Below, in pieces: positions 29,127-39,556 of a DNA stretch of 64,000 bases; within the stretch, counting starts at the first letter, position 1, and each line of letters opens with the position of its first letter. The translations under genes and the position numbers were made by a program. Source of the stretch: Stieleria varia (GTDB taxonomy: Bacteria; Planctomycetota; Planctomycetia; Pirellulales; Pirellulaceae). A model generated the notes under the pieces. It saw only the letters and a program-made list of their open reading frames with translations, ran no database searches and had not been told where the DNA came from. Location of the stretch: positions 5,456,001 to 5,520,000 of the forward strand of contig NZ_CP151726.1 in the NCBI RefSeq assembly GCF_038443385.1, read 5' to 3'.

Positions 29127-29296
29127 CTAGCCCGGATTATTCATGCGGATGATTGATTTTAGCGCAAACAGATTCTTGGCAATGAGCTGTGACATCGTTG
29201 GGAAATGCAGATTGTTTTTCATACCCCGACGCGTAAGCGAGGGATTTGCCGAGTATCCCTCGCTTACGCGTCGGGTTATGAATCATCCGGGCTAGC
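29127..29296. mobile_element. ~170-bp element with GCTAGCCCGGATTATTCAT ends
   Basis: Left end GCTAGCCCGGATTATTCAT and right end ATGAATCATCCGGGCTAGC are inverted repeats of 19 bases with few mismatches. Inside, at 29224-29275, there is a 21-bp perfect palindrome (CCCGACGCGTAAGCGAGGGA on the left arm). No ORF is present. The right-end motif ATGAATCATCC also terminates the element at 60576-60686. Confidence 0.7.
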
Positions 29297-29437
29297 CGCG
29301 GGCAGCGGTGTGTTGCCCGCGGCGAGGCGATTAACGGACGCCTCCTCAATTGGTGGCGCAGTGGATTTCGTGAAAAATCCTGCTCGAAGGGAATTCTGGC
29401 GAATCCCACTACCAGGTTCGCCAGCAACGCTTTTCAA

Positions 29438-30325
29438 CTAGATCATGATGCTTCTGACAAACCCGTCATCATGTCGCCCATTGAGATGCAACTGATGCAT
29501 CCAAGTCGACTTGGGATGTCCAAGTGAATCGAACAGGGCGGGACGAAACATCTGCAACACGCTGGACGCCACGGCACGGTTCTCACGCGGTGACGCCGCG
29601 GTGTCACTGGTCCGCTGGATCATCATGTCTCGCATCGCCGCATTCATCAGCCAAGCGGTCGTTGTGCGATGCTCCATGTCCCCGTCGCGGATTTCTTCGC
29701 CAAAGTCCTTCGCCCGCTGTGTGTCGATGCTGTAAGCAAAACGCAACGAGGATTCGACCGACAATCGCCCGATCAACAAGTCATTCCAGCGCGCGATGCC
29801 TTGTCGTAAACGATTCAAGCGAACCAAGTGTTCGACGCTGCTGCCCTGGCGAGCGAGCATCATCTGGTGAACGCGATTGCTGGCTTCCAAATGAGACAGA
29901 AAGACGCCGTGAGTGATCGGTGCGATACGCTCGACGATGGATCGATCGGGACGCACTGAATTGTTCGCATTGCTTGGTCCGGCATCCATCGCAGATGTCG
30001 AGTCGTCGATCAGCGCATCGTGGCAAAACGCTTCATCCAATCCGACCGCGACCGCCGCGACCACACGCGTCAGGATCTCCGATACCAGGATCTCCTCCAT
30101 CGTCGCCAAGTGTTCGGACCACCAAGCCGACATCCTGTCCCAATCATCGGCTTGTTGAGCGAGCCGAAATTGGGCGAGTCGCCGGTGCCAGGACTCAAAC
30201 CGTGTCCGAGATGCCGTCCAGTACTGGACCAAGGTCTTGTCGGGCAACGGCTGGCGGCGGTAGATCAGTTGGGGGCCGTGCTGCGAGAGAGCCGCGGCCA
30301 AATCGGTCAACGTGACACAGTGCAT
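29438..30325 (-). CDS. uncharacterised cytoplasmic protein
   Basis: A 295-residue protein with no signal peptide, membrane helix or family motif I recognise. It is mostly helical in appearance, rich in Arg, Leu and Ala, with a conserved-looking start MHCVTLTDLAAALSQHGPQL and an interior WWSEHLATMEEILVSEI. The frame is open to 30448, but the first 41 residues are Pro/His/Arg-rich and look non-coding, so ATG 30325 is chosen. The last codons (DDGFVRSIMI) end near repeat DNA. It is flanked by repeats on both sides and stands alone. Confidence 0.65.
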   Translation of the reverse strand: MHCVTLTDLAAALSQHGPQLIYRRQPLPDKTLVQYWTASRTRFESWHRRLAQFRLAQQADDWDRMSAWWSEHLATMEEILVSEILTRVVAAVAVGLDEAFCHDALIDDSTSAMDAGPSNANNSVRPDRSIVERIAPITHGVFLSHLEASNRVHQMMLARQGSSVEHLVRLNRLRQGIARWNDLLIGRLSVESSLRFAYSIDTQRAKDFGEEIRDGDMEHRTTTAWLMNAAMRDMMIQRTSDTAASPRENRAVASSVLQMFRPALFDSLGHPKSTWMHQLHLNGRHDDGFVRSIMI

Positions 30326-30825
30326 GTTGGGGAAACTCGTGGGGAATCTCTTAGGACAGGCTTCGCGAGCCAAGTGCACTGTCGGCAGTACGATAGGACT
30401 GTGCCTGAAGCTCGGATGATGCCTGACCGGATGCAGATCCCGCGCCAAGCCGCTGGTAAGTGGTGGCCGACGCCGCTACGGATCGAAGCGTTTTGGTCCG
30501 ATATCCTGGGTTTCAGGCCGTTCTGTCGACGAAACGAGAGCCCTGCGGCAGCCGAAAATGCCGCTCACCGGTTGTTGCATCCGCGTAGAACATGTTGCGT
30601 CCAGGCAACATCGCGAATGAAAAGAGAAACAGGTTGGGAGGGTCAAGCCAAGGAGCGGAGGGCTCGCCCCACGCTCACCCGTCCGCTCACTGGCTTGATA
30701 CCGTGTTCTTCGAATCGAAGGCCGGTTGAACCAAAGCAACGACGTCCTGTTTGTCGGAAAACCCGCATCCCGTCCGATCGCATCCCGCGTAGGACGCATG
30801 GTTTCACGTTGAATTTCAAGCAAAA

Positions 30826-30898
30826 TACCAGCACGACGCGCAAGCGAGTGAATAGAAACGCAAAAGGAGGATTCACTCGCTTGCGCGTCGTGCTAGTA
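30826..30898. repeat. palindrome TACCAGCACGACGCGCAAGC with 28-bp arms
   Basis: Left arm 30826-30853 and right arm 30871-30898 pair with about one mismatch around a 17-base loop. It is a sister of the element at 9718-9785. It lies downstream of the DUF1559 gene and upstream of the 29438-30325 gene, which both read on the minus strand. Confidence 0.8.
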
Positions 30899-30960
30899 AA
30901 GACGAGATCAACCGCTGGTGCGATCAACTTTCTCAGCGGGACGCTCTCATCCGAGAGCGC

Positions 30961-32556
30961 TCAGTCTGCGGCAGCGCGGGTGAACATCGATTTGGCGTCC
31001 CCCGTATCGATCCCCTCTCTCATCTCCAGGACCGCGCCGTCGCCCATTCCGACGCTGGCGACACCATTGGCGAACATCAGGCTGGTGAAGGGATGTTCCA
31101 GATGGATTTCCACGTCACTTGGCTTGGTCCACTCCACCGCATGTTCCGGTGTGGTTCGGATCAACATGATCGTGTTGGACAGACCGTCCAGCACATCGCG
31201 AAAGCGAGAGTCTCCCATTTCTGAAAACATCAGTCCTTCGCCGACCGGAACATGAAACACGGTCGTTGGCGCGTCTGTTTCGCCGGTGATGTCTCGGTAA
31301 ACCTCTGGCATCTGTGGCAGCAAAGCGATGTTGTGCGGGCTGTCCCACGCTTCGTCGAGGTGAAACTGCTCATACAACGCTTGTTCTTCGATGAACGGCA
31401 GGATGTGAACTCGCCAACTGAGCAACGGCTTGCCGTCCGCGTCGCGATGGATGGCTGCCGGCAGTCTCCCATAGGCGTCATGATAGTTGTGCATCGCCAA
31501 CAGGATCTGCTTCATCTGATTCCGTTCGCCCATCGTCTTGGCTGCAACGCGTGCCGACTGAACGGCGGGCAACATGATCGCCACCATCGCAACTTGGTAA
31601 GGAACGGTGTTGTTGCCTGAAATCTTATAGACCAAGTCCTGTCCGTTTTGCTCGGGCGTGATCAAGTCCTTGAACATCGTGCTGACTCGCTGGGCATACT
31701 CCAGCGTCGCGTCTCCGATTTCGTCTTCCAATTGCATCTCCGCTGCGAACTGAGCCAAGCCGATTTGCTGGGCCAAGTTCATCGCGTCGTTCAAGATGCC
31801 GGCCAGCTCACTGGCGTTGTTTTCGTTGGCGGTATTCAGTGTGATCCGCAAGCCTTCCTTTGGCGCCGAAGCGTCCACTTGGATTTTCAACGACTCCAGC
31901 AGGTTGGGAATCTCGGTCAGATTCTGCACCTGCGGCGGAATCATCTGCTGCATCATTTGAACCGTGCCGTTGATGATCGGACGGACGACCGCGATGCCTA
32001 CAACAACGTTGACTTGTCCGACATCGGGCGTTTGTGAAACGATCTGGCCGAGTGCGCCAGCGTCGTTGCCGCCGGCCGCACGCAAAACGGGCGGCAGGTA
32101 GCCTTCCGATGAAACCACGATCACTTTGGGGTTGTGCTGGTACAAGACCGCACCGCCGCCGACGTCGAGACATTCGTAGTTGCCGACCTTTCTCTCATTG
32201 GCTTCACCCATCACATGCTGAGCGATGTCGTTAATCGAAACAGGCTCCTTCATCACCACCACGGCCGCCATCATTGGCGGTCCCATCGCGGGTGCGGCGA
32301 CGACCAATCGGATTCGTTCGCATTGCTGAAGCGAAACGCCGAGGGTCTCATCGACCCAAGTCTCTGCGACTTCACGTGGATACAGCTCCGTTTCCGGCAT
32401 CGTCATCAGTTCGGCCGGCTTGATCTCGATCATCGCCAACGCGTCGCTTGGCAAAAACCGCGTGCTCAGCATCTGCTGAGCATCACAGCGGTACCCTGAA
32501 AACGCGAAAGAGAGAAACACGCAGAGAAACAACGGGGCAGTGAGAATCCATCGCAT
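30961..32556 (-). CDS. exported DUF1559-domain protein
   Basis: A 531-residue protein with a signal peptide (WILTAPLFLCVFLSFAFSG). Residues 30-340 are a poorly characterised domain with ALAMIEIKPAELM near the start. The C-terminal part has the planctomycete DUF1559 signature: QILLAMHNYHDAYGRLPAAI, LLSWRVHILPFIEEQALYEQ and SNTIMLIRTTPEHAVEWTKP. Most DUF1559 proteins start with a prepilin-type N-terminus; this one has an ordinary signal peptide and carries the domain at the far end. Function unknown. Monocistronic, 404 bases downstream of nothing on its own strand except tkt. Confidence 0.8.
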   Translation of the reverse strand: MRWILTAPLFLCVFLSFAFSGYRCDAQQMLSTRFLPSDALAMIEIKPAELMTMPETELYPREVAETWVDETLGVSLQQCERIRLVVAAPAMGPPMMAAVVVMKEPVSINDIAQHVMGEANERKVGNYECLDVGGGAVLYQHNPKVIVVSSEGYLPPVLRAAGGNDAGALGQIVSQTPDVGQVNVVVGIAVVRPIINGTVQMMQQMIPPQVQNLTEIPNLLESLKIQVDASAPKEGLRITLNTANENNASELAGILNDAMNLAQQIGLAQFAAEMQLEDEIGDATLEYAQRVSTMFKDLITPEQNGQDLVYKISGNNTVPYQVAMVAIMLPAVQSARVAAKTMGERNQMKQILLAMHNYHDAYGRLPAAIHRDADGKPLLSWRVHILPFIEEQALYEQFHLDEAWDSPHNIALLPQMPEVYRDITGETDAPTTVFHVPVGEGLMFSEMGDSRFRDVLDGLSNTIMLIRTTPEHAVEWTKPSDVEIHLEHPFTSLMFANGVASVGMGDGAVLEMREGIDTGDAKSMFTRAAAD

Positions 32557-32752
32557 GGCGGTTTTGTTCTGCTAAGGAATGTTCGTCGAAAAAAGACACC
32601 GCGTGCAGTGTAACGGATTCCCACCCGCCATTGGATTGGTCGCACCAGAAATCCGCATCTGAATTCCCACCAGATTTCTGTCTGCCATGCGCCGACGGTG
32701 AATCGCCTGACCGGCCTTGCCGTCGTGGGGCAGATTTTCAACCTGCCGAGGT

Positions 32753-32890
32753 GTAGGTCATGCTGTGCATGACGCAATCCGTTCATCGCAACCCGGAGTT
32801 GCTGGATTTGGGCGTGCGTTTTTCAGCGAATTGAAGCGGCCGGTCGTGACGGCTGACATACCGTATAGCGTCATGCGGAGCATGACCTAC
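32753..32890. mobile_element. ~138-bp element with GTAGGTCATGC ends
   Basis: GTAGGTCATGCTGTGCATGA at 32753 and the reverse complement of GCGTCATGCGGAGCATGACC near 32868 form terminal inverted repeats of 23 bases with two mismatches. Each end is itself a small hairpin (GTCATGC-TCC-GCATGAC at the right end). The right end lies 4 bases from the tkt stop and may act as its terminator. Confidence 0.6.
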
Positions 32891-32894
32891 GATG

Positions 32895-34937
32895 TTAGGA
32901 CGCGGCGGCGACGACGGCGTCGGCGTTGATGCCGAAGTGCTCGTAGACTTGGTCGAACGGGCCGCTGGCTCCGAAGCCGCTCATCCCGACGAACTTGCCG
33001 TCACTGCCGATCCAGCGGTCCCAGCACATCCGGATGCCTGCTTCGACCGCCACGCGGTTGGTGACTTCCGGTGGCAAGACTTGGTTGCGATAGGCTTCGC
33101 TCTGTTGGGCAAACAATTCCATGCAAGGCATACTGACGACCCGAACGTTCTTGCCTGCGGCGGTCAAGGTTTCTGCGGCGGAGACGCAAAGTCCCAGTTC
33201 GCTGCCGCTGCCCATCAGGATCACGTCCGGGGTGCCTTCGCAATCCGACAAGATATAACCGCCTTGGGCGCAACCCGAGGCCGGAGCGTACTTGGTTCGG
33301 CACAGCGTCGACATGTTTTGACGCGACAGGACGAAGGCCGCCGGGTGGTCGGTGATCTGCATGGCCGTGCGGTAGCACTCGGCGACTTCGTTCGCATCGC
33401 CGGGGCGGAACACGTTCAAACCTGGGATCGCGCGACAGGCGGTCAAGTGCTCGACCGGCTGGTGCGTCGGTCCGTCTTCGCCGACCCCGATCGAGTCGTG
33501 CGTCAAGATGTAGAGTACGGGCTGATGCATGATCGATGCCAATCGCATGGCGCCACGCATGTAGTCGGTGAAGACAAAGAACGTCGCACCGTAAGCACGC
33601 AATCCGGCGAGGCTGAGTCCGTTGACGATTCCGCCCATGGCGTGTTCGCGGATGCCGAAGTGCATATTGCGGCCGCCGTATTGATTCGGCAAGTACTCAC
33701 CAGCACCGTCAAAGGTCAGGTCGGACTTGTTGCTCGGTGCAAGGTCGGCTGAACCGCCCAGCATGAATGGAATGTTCTTTGCGATCGCATTGAGGACTTT
33801 GCCGCTGCTGTTTCGCGTCGCGTCGCCTTTCTCGCTGGCTTCGAAAACCGGAATGTCTTTGTCCCAGCCGGCTGGCAATTTGCGGTCAAAGATCGATTGC
33901 AGCTCGGCGGCTTTTTCTGGGAACGCGGTTTGATACGCGTTCCAGGTTTCGGTCCAAGCGGCGAAGGCTGCGGCACCGTTGGCGCCGACGTTTTGCTCAA
34001 AGTGTTCGAGGACGCCATCGGGGATGTAGAACTTTTCTTCTGGCGGAAACCCGTAGGTTTTCTTTGCCAATTCGACTTCGTCCCATCCAAGCGGCGCGCC
34101 GTGCGCGTTGTGCGTGTTTTGCTTGTTCGGTGCTCCCCAGCCGATGATGCTTTTGACAACGATGATCGTCGGCTTGTCGCTGCAAGCCTTGAAGCCATCG
34201 ATGGCTTTGGCCAAACCAACCAAGTCATTGGCGTCGGCAAGGTGCAACACGTTCCAGCCCAAACCTTCGAACTTCTTGCCGATGTCCTCGCTAAAGGCCA
34301 GTTCGGTTTCACCTTCGATGGTGATGTTGTTGTCGTCGTAGATCCAGCAAAGGTTGTCCAGTTTCAGGTGACCTGCGACCGAAGCGGCCTCCGTCGCGAT
34401 GCCTTCCATCAAGTCGCCGTCGCTGCACAACGCGTAAATGTTGTAATCGAACAGGTTGTGTTCGTCGGTGTTGTAGTTCGCGGCCAGCCATTTTTGGGCC
34501 ATCGCCATACCGACACTGTTGCTGACGCCGGCGCCCAAAGGTCCGGTCGTGGTTTCGATCCCGGCGGCTTCCGCGTACTCCGGGTGCCCTGCACAAACGC
34601 TGCCGATCTGACGGAAACGCTTGATGTCATCCAATTTGATCGAGAGTTCATCGAGCACGTTGCCCGATTTGTCGACGGCTTTGACGCCGGCCAAGTGCAG
34701 GACGCTGTAGAGCAGCATCGAGGCGTGGCCGCAGGAGAGGACGAAACGATCCCGGCCGGGCCAGTTTGGCTGGGCCGGGTCGTAATTCATCGCGTGATTG
34801 AACAACTGATAGGCGATCGGGGCCAGTGCCATCGGCGTGCCCGGGTGACCGCTGTTTGCCGTCTGAACCGCATCCATGCTGAGGGTGCGGATCGTGTCGA
34901 CGGCGACATTTTGGATATCAGTTGATGCTACGCTCAT
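32895..34937 (-). CDS. tkt: transketolase
   Basis: Thiamine-diphosphate enzyme of the pentose phosphate pathway, 680 residues, normal length. The N-terminal domain holds TANSGHPGTPMALAPIAYQL and the ThDP motif ALCSDGDLMEG ending in the DDNNITIEG loop. The middle domain has GIREHAMGGIVNGLSLAG with the catalytic Glu, and FFVFTDYMRGAMRLAS. The C-terminal domain holds the conserved RVVSMPCMELF segment. It is monocistronic and read away from surE, 338 bases downstream of it. A strong hairpin just after the stop (GTCATGCTCCGCATGAC) could end transcription. Confidence 0.97.
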   Translation of the reverse strand: MSVASTDIQNVAVDTIRTLSMDAVQTANSGHPGTPMALAPIAYQLFNHAMNYDPAQPNWPGRDRFVLSCGHASMLLYSVLHLAGVKAVDKSGNVLDELSIKLDDIKRFRQIGSVCAGHPEYAEAAGIETTTGPLGAGVSNSVGMAMAQKWLAANYNTDEHNLFDYNIYALCSDGDLMEGIATEAASVAGHLKLDNLCWIYDDNNITIEGETELAFSEDIGKKFEGLGWNVLHLADANDLVGLAKAIDGFKACSDKPTIIVVKSIIGWGAPNKQNTHNAHGAPLGWDEVELAKKTYGFPPEEKFYIPDGVLEHFEQNVGANGAAAFAAWTETWNAYQTAFPEKAAELQSIFDRKLPAGWDKDIPVFEASEKGDATRNSSGKVLNAIAKNIPFMLGGSADLAPSNKSDLTFDGAGEYLPNQYGGRNMHFGIREHAMGGIVNGLSLAGLRAYGATFFVFTDYMRGAMRLASIMHQPVLYILTHDSIGVGEDGPTHQPVEHLTACRAIPGLNVFRPGDANEVAECYRTAMQITDHPAAFVLSRQNMSTLCRTKYAPASGCAQGGYILSDCEGTPDVILMGSGSELGLCVSAAETLTAAGKNVRVVSMPCMELFAQQSEAYRNQVLPPEVTNRVAVEAGIRMCWDRWIGSDGKFVGMSGFGASGPFDQVYEHFGINADAVVAAAS

Positions 34938-35079
34938 TTCGCGCTGGTTGGGCTAGAGTTCTTGGGCGGTCTGATTCTTCGCCGAAAAGGTACCCAAGAA
35001 GGCTGGATTTTGGAAGGGAGGCAGTCGGCAACCGCCAATTATCGTCGGGCACAGGCGGGGCACTTGGTTTGTGCAAGCG

Positions 35080-35186
35080 GATTGGCACGAAAACAGCCTG
35101 CGCACATCAGCCGCCACGCGATAGCGTCCGGTTCTCCGCCTGTAATCGGGAACCGGACGCTATCGCGTGCCGGCTGATGAACAATC
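35080..35186. repeat. CGCGATAGCGTCCGGTTC palindrome element, copy 1
   Basis: A 30-base arm (35105-35134) pairs with 35150-35179 with one mismatch around a 15-base loop. The flank GATTGGCACGAAAACAGCCT is shared with the copy at 60576-60686, so the repeat unit is larger than the hairpin. It fills most of the surE-tkt intergenic space. Confidence 0.8.
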
Positions 35187-35275
35187 CGGGCGAGCGTTTT
35201 GTGGCTCACAAAGTCAGCAGTCTCGTCCTTGGTGCAGGTGTCCGATACGCGTCACCGGCGCAGCCGAATGCTGCA

Positions 35276-36037
35276 TCAATGCTTCAGCCCCCAGCGGTCC
35301 ATTTCATCGAGCACGTTGTGGCGTGTCATGTCGAATTGCAGCGGTGTGAGCGTCACGTTGCCTTGACGAAGCTCGGTCAGGTCGGTGTTTTCTTGGGGCG
35401 GCTCGGCGGGCTCCTCCCAGAGAGCCCAGTAGTAGTTGCGTCCGCCCGGGTCCTGGCGTTTCTCGTACCGGCGGCCGTATTGAGCCAGTCCGGTCGGCAC
35501 GATTTTCAGGTCGTTGGGAGTAACCGTCGCCGCAGTCGGCACATTCAAGTTGAATAGCCCGCCGGCGGCCGACGGTTGGCGGATCAAGCCGCTGATCACA
35601 TTGCGAGCGATCACGGCGGCCGACTGAAAATCGGCATCCGGGTCGTACTCCAGCGACACCGCGACACTGGTCACCCCAAAAAACGCCCCTTCGATCGCGG
35701 CCGCCACCGTGCCGCTGTACAGCACATTGATCCCCGCATTCAGGCCGTTGTTGATTCCGCTGACGACAAGATCGACCGGATCATCCCGCAGCAACTCCGT
35801 GATCGCCAGCTTCACGCAGTCCGCCGGGGAGCCTTCCACCGCCCAAGCCCAGTGGCGTCCTTCGCGGTGGATCGATTTGCAAACCAGTGGAGTCAGGTAG
35901 GTGATCGAGTGGCTGACCCCGCTCTGCTCCGTCGCCGGTGCGATCACGACGACTTCGCCCAAGTGTCTCAGTTGCTGTTCCAGGGCGGCCAAGCCGGGGG
36001 CAAAGACGCCGTCGTCGTTGGTCAACAGGATTCGCAT
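35276..36037 (-). CDS. surE: 5'/3'-nucleotidase SurE
   Basis: Metal-dependent nucleoside-monophosphate phosphatase of 253 residues, the usual length. It starts MRILLTNDDGVFAPGLAALE with the metal-binding NDDG. The other family motifs are present: APATEQSGVSHSIT, SGINNGLNAGINVLYSGTVA and GSPADCVKLAI. The frame is open to 36211, but the homology begins at ATG 36037, and the extra N-terminus is not SurE-like. It is divergent from guaA with 139 bases between the start codons, which must hold both promoters. Confidence 0.95.
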   Translation of the reverse strand: MRILLTNDDGVFAPGLAALEQQLRHLGEVVVIAPATEQSGVSHSITYLTPLVCKSIHREGRHWAWAVEGSPADCVKLAITELLRDDPVDLVVSGINNGLNAGINVLYSGTVAAAIEGAFFGVTSVAVSLEYDPDADFQSAAVIARNVISGLIRQPSAAGGLFNLNVPTAATVTPNDLKIVPTGLAQYGRRYEKRQDPGGRNYYWALWEEPAEPPQENTDLTELRQGNVTLTPLQFDMTRHNVLDEMDRWGLKH

Positions 36038-36176
36038 CAATTCATCTCTTTGCGAGTGAGAGGCATTTGGCCCCTTGGGGATATCAAGGTCATTTTCTAC
36101 ACTTCCCGTTTGGAACCTGCGACGGGTCCACGCGATCCACACGGGCGTCAAGCTACCAAACACAAGGCAAGATTGA

Positions 36177-37766
36177 ATGAGTGGTTCCGCAACCGCGAGT
36201 GAATCGATCATCGAAACCGACTCGTTGACGGACCAACGGATCGTCGTACTGGACTTCGGATCCCAGTACGCGCAGTTGATCGCCAGACGCGTTCGTGAAC
36301 AGAACGTGTACTGTCAGATTCTGCGCCACGACATCACGGCGGAGCGATTGAAAGAGATCGCGCCCAAGGGCATCATCCTGTCGGGCGGCCCTTCGAGCGT
36401 TTACGAAGACGGCGCGCCGAGATGCGATCCCGGTCTGTTTCAACTGGGCATCCCCGTGCTGGGAATCTGCTACGGCATGCAGTTGACTTGCATGGCTCTG
36501 GGCGGCAAGGTCGAAAATACTCCCAGTCGTGAATACGGCCGCGCCGACTGCCAGATCACGGACGGCAGTGGTTTGTTTGCCGATTTGCCCGGTTCGATCG
36601 AAGTCTGGATGAGCCACGGAGACCAAGTGTCGGCGATTTCCGAGCAATTCGAGCCGATGGCCAAGACATCGACGTGTCCTTACGCGGCGATCCGTCACCG
36701 CGAACTGCCCGTGTTCGGTATGCAGTTTCACCCCGAAGTCACCCACACACCGATGGGCGGCCAAATCCTGCAAAATTTTGTGATCGGTGTTTGCGGTTGC
36801 CAGCCGAATTGGCAACTGAGCGACTTTGCCGAGCTGACGATTCAACAGATCCGCCAACACGTGGGCAAGCGACGCGTGATCTGCGGGCTCAGCGGCGGCG
36901 TGGACTCATCGGTGGTGGCCGCGTTGCTGTACAAGGCCATCGGCCCCCAGTTGACTTGCATCCTGATCGACAACGGACTGCTGCGAAAGAACGAACAAGC
37001 GTTGGTGATCGACGAGTTCACTAATCACTTCAAAGCAGATTTGCACGTCGTCAATGCAGAGGATCGATTCTTGGCATCGCTGGCGGGCATCACCGAGCCG
37101 CAAGAAAAACGCCGACGCATCGGACACGATTTCATCGAATGCTTTAAGAAGGAAGCCGAAGAGATCGAGAACGCACATTTCTTGGCCCAAGGCACGCTGT
37201 ACCCCGACGTGATCGAGAGCGGCGCCGATCCGGACGGACCGGCCGCGACGATCAAGCTGCATCACAACGTCGGCGGATTGCCGGATGAACTGGGGTTTGA
37301 GTTGATCGAACCGCTGCGTGATTTGTTCAAAGACGAAGTCCGCCGGTTGGGCTTGGAGTTGGGATTGCCAGAAAAGTTGGTTTGGAGGCATCCCTTCCCC
37401 GGTCCCGGCTTGGCCGTGCGATGCTTGGGCGAAGTCACCCGTGACAAACTGGTGGTGCTACGTGCGGCCGACGCGATCGTGATCGAAGAAATCGAGGCGG
37501 CCGGACTTTATCGCGAAACCAGCCAGACCTTTGCCGTCCTGTTGCCCGTTCAAAGTGTGGGCGTGATGGGCGACGCCAGAACGTACGACAACGCGATCGC
37601 CGTTCGAAGTGTCAATACAAACGATTTCATGACGGCCGACTGGAGTCGCTTGCCGTACGACTTGCTTGCTCGAATCAGCACGCGAATCATCAATGAAGTC
37701 AAGGGAGTCAACCGGGTTTGCTATGACATCAGCAGCAAACCGCCGGCAACCATTGAGTGGGAATAA
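36177..37766 (+). CDS. guaA: GMP synthase (glutamine-hydrolysing)
   Basis: Converts XMP to GMP with glutamine as nitrogen donor. 529 residues. The class I amidotransferase domain carries the nucleophile in [10 protein letters not shown] and the His-Glu pair in [10 protein letters not shown]. The ATP pyrophosphatase domain has the P-loop [15 protein letters not shown]. The C-terminal dimerisation domain ends in the conserved KPPATIEWE. The start ATG 36177 is followed by a 20-residue extension before the domain. Three bases separate its stop from ettA, so both are surely co-transcribed. Confidence 0.97.
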   Translation: MSGSATASESIIETDSLTDQRIVVLDFGSQYAQLIARRVREQNVYCQILRHDITAERLKEIAPKGIILSGGPSSVYEDGAPRCDPGLFQLGIPVLGICYGMQLTCMALGGKVENTPSREYGRADCQITDGSGLFADLPGSIEVWMSHGDQVSAISEQFEPMAKTSTCPYAAIRHRELPVFGMQFHPEVTHTPMGGQILQNFVIGVCGCQPNWQLSDFAELTIQQIRQHVGKRRVICGLSGGVDSSVVAALLYKAIGPQLTCILIDNGLLRKNEQALVIDEFTNHFKADLHVVNAEDRFLASLAGITEPQEKRRRIGHDFIECFKKEAEEIENAHFLAQGTLYPDVIESGADPDGPAATIKLHHNVGGLPDELGFELIEPLRDLFKDEVRRLGLELGLPEKLVWRHPFPGPGLAVRCLGEVTRDKLVVLRAADAIVIEEIEAAGLYRETSQTFAVLLPVQSVGVMGDARTYDNAIAVRSVNTNDFMTADWSRLPYDLLARISTRIINEVKGVNRVCYDISSKPPATIEWE

Positions 37767-37769
37767 AAC

Positions 37770-39446
37770 ATGTCCAGACAATATATCTATCAAGTCGAAA
37801 ACCTAACGAAGAAGCACGGCCAAAAGACGGTCTTGGATGACATCTGGTTGGCCTTTTACCCCGGTGCCAAGATCGGTGTGCTCGGTCCCAACGGCGCGGG
37901 CAAGTCGACTCTGCTGCGCATCATGGCCGGTCAAGACACCGAGTTTGACGGCACAGCACGCTTGGGCAAAGGATTCACCGTCGGCTACCTGGAACAGGAA
38001 CCGCCGTTGAACGAAGAAAAGAACGTTTTTGAGAACGTGCAAGAAGCCGTCGCCGAACGTCGAGCCATCGTGGACCGCTTCAACGAAATCAGCATGCTGT
38101 TGGGCGAAGTCACCGATGACAAGGAAATGCAAAAGCTGTGCGATGAGATGGCCAGGTTGCAAGACACCATCGACGCGTTCAACTTGTGGGAATTGGATCG
38201 CCAAGTCGAAATGGCTATGGCCATCATGAACTTGCCGCCCGGCGACGCCGACGTCACCAAACTTTCTGGTGGCGAACGCCGACGCGTGGCGCTTTGCAAA
38301 CTGTTGATCCGTCAGCCCGACTTGCTGCTGCTGGACGAGCCGACCAACCACCTCGACGCCGAATCGGTGGCTTGGCTGGAAAAACACTTGGATCAGTACC
38401 CCGGCACCGTGGTCGCCGTGACCCACGACCGATATTTCCTGGACAACGTCGCGAAATGGATCTTGGAAATCGATCGCGGCAAGGGACACCCTTTCGAAGG
38501 CAACTACACGGCGTGGCTGGAGGCCCGTCAGTCGCGGATGCAAATCGAACAGCGTCAACAAAAGGCCCGTGAACGCACGTTGGCTCGTGAGCTGGAATGG
38601 ATCCGGATGAGCCCCAAAGCACGTCAGGCCAAGAGCAAGGCACGGATCAAATCGTACGAAGATCTCGCGTCGCAACGGTTTGAGGATCGACCCGATGAGC
38701 TCGAAATCCAGATTCCATCGAGTCGCCACTTGGGCGACTTGGTGATCGATGCCAAGAACATCAGAAAAGCGTTTGGCGACAAAGTTCTGATCGATGATTT
38801 TTCGTTCCGATTGCCCGCCGGTGGCATCGTCGGAATCATCGGCCCCAACGGTGCCGGCAAGACGACGTTGTTCCGCATGTTGACCGGACAAGACACGCCG
38901 GACTCGGGTGAATTCCGCGTCGGTGACACCGTCGATCTGGGCTATGTCGATCAAAGCCGTGATTCACTTAACGCCGACAAGACGGTGTTCGAGGAGATCA
39001 GCGGCGGTACCGAAACGATCGTGCTGGGTGGACGCAATATCAATGCGCGTGCTTACGTCTCGCGATTCAATTTCAAAGGGCCGGATCAAGAAAAGAAGGT
39101 CGGCAAGCTCTCCGGTGGTGAACGGAACCGCGTTCACCTTGCCAAGCTGCTCCGCAAAGGCTGTAACGTCTTGCTCCTGGACGAACCCACCAACGACTTG
39201 GACGTGGACACGTTGCGAGCGTTGGAGGAAGCCATCATGAACTTCGCCGGTTGCGTCGTCGTGACTTCGCACGACCGCTGGTTCTTGGACCGGCTGGCAA
39301 CCCACATCCTGGCGTTCGAAGGCGACGGCAAGCTAACGTGGTGCGAAGGCAACTTCGAGATCTACGAACGAAACCTTCGCGAACGCATGGGCGATGACCC
39401 AGACGAATTCAAGTCCGCTCGCTACAAGAGCATTCACGCAGGGTGA
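37770..39446 (+). CDS. ettA: energy-dependent translational throttle protein EttA (ABC-F)
   Basis: Ribosome-associated ABC-F ATPase of 558 residues with two nucleotide-binding domains. First domain: Walker [12 protein letters not shown], signature [15 protein letters not shown], Walker [13 protein letters not shown]. Second domain: [38 protein letters not shown]. The linker between them and the arm region match the EttA subgroup ([14 protein letters not shown]). No membrane segments, so it is not a transporter. Co-transcribed with guaA. A strong hairpin at 39450-39511 follows. Confidence 0.95.
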   Translation: MSRQYIYQVENLTKKHGQKTVLDDIWLAFYPGAKIGVLGPNGAGKSTLLRIMAGQDTEFDGTARLGKGFTVGYLEQEPPLNEEKNVFENVQEAVAERRAIVDRFNEISMLLGEVTDDKEMQKLCDEMARLQDTIDAFNLWELDRQVEMAMAIMNLPPGDADVTKLSGGERRRVALCKLLIRQPDLLLLDEPTNHLDAESVAWLEKHLDQYPGTVVAVTHDRYFLDNVAKWILEIDRGKGHPFEGNYTAWLEARQSRMQIEQRQQKARERTLARELEWIRMSPKARQAKSKARIKSYEDLASQRFEDRPDELEIQIPSSRHLGDLVIDAKNIRKAFGDKVLIDDFSFRLPAGGIVGIIGPNGAGKTTLFRMLTGQDTPDSGEFRVGDTVDLGYVDQSRDSLNADKTVFEEISGGTETIVLGGRNINARAYVSRFNFKGPDQEKKVGKLSGGERNRVHLAKLLRKGCNVLLLDEPTNDLDVDTLRALEEAIMNFAGCVVVTSHDRWFLDRLATHILAFEGDGKLTWCEGNFEIYERNLRERMGDDPDEFKSARYKSIHAG

Positions 39447-39449
39447 TGG

Positions 39450-39511
39450 ACGAACGGTCGATGATGTTCACGAGCGCGCATTGTTGCGTGCCCGTGACCC
39501 AGACCGTTCGT
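39450..39511 (+). terminator. long hairpin after ettA
   Basis: Outer stem ACGAACGGTC (39450-39459) and GACCGTTCGT (39502-39511) is perfect, and inner pairing GTCACGGGCACGC-like continues the stem. It is followed by a pyrimidine-rich run (TTCTCCCATTCCCCCTTTCA) and not a pure T tract. Likely a terminator or 3' end protecting structure of guaA-ettA. Confidence 0.55.
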
Positions 39512-39556
39512 TTCTCCCATTCCCCCTTTCACTATTCTTTTTGAGGAACCTGATTG

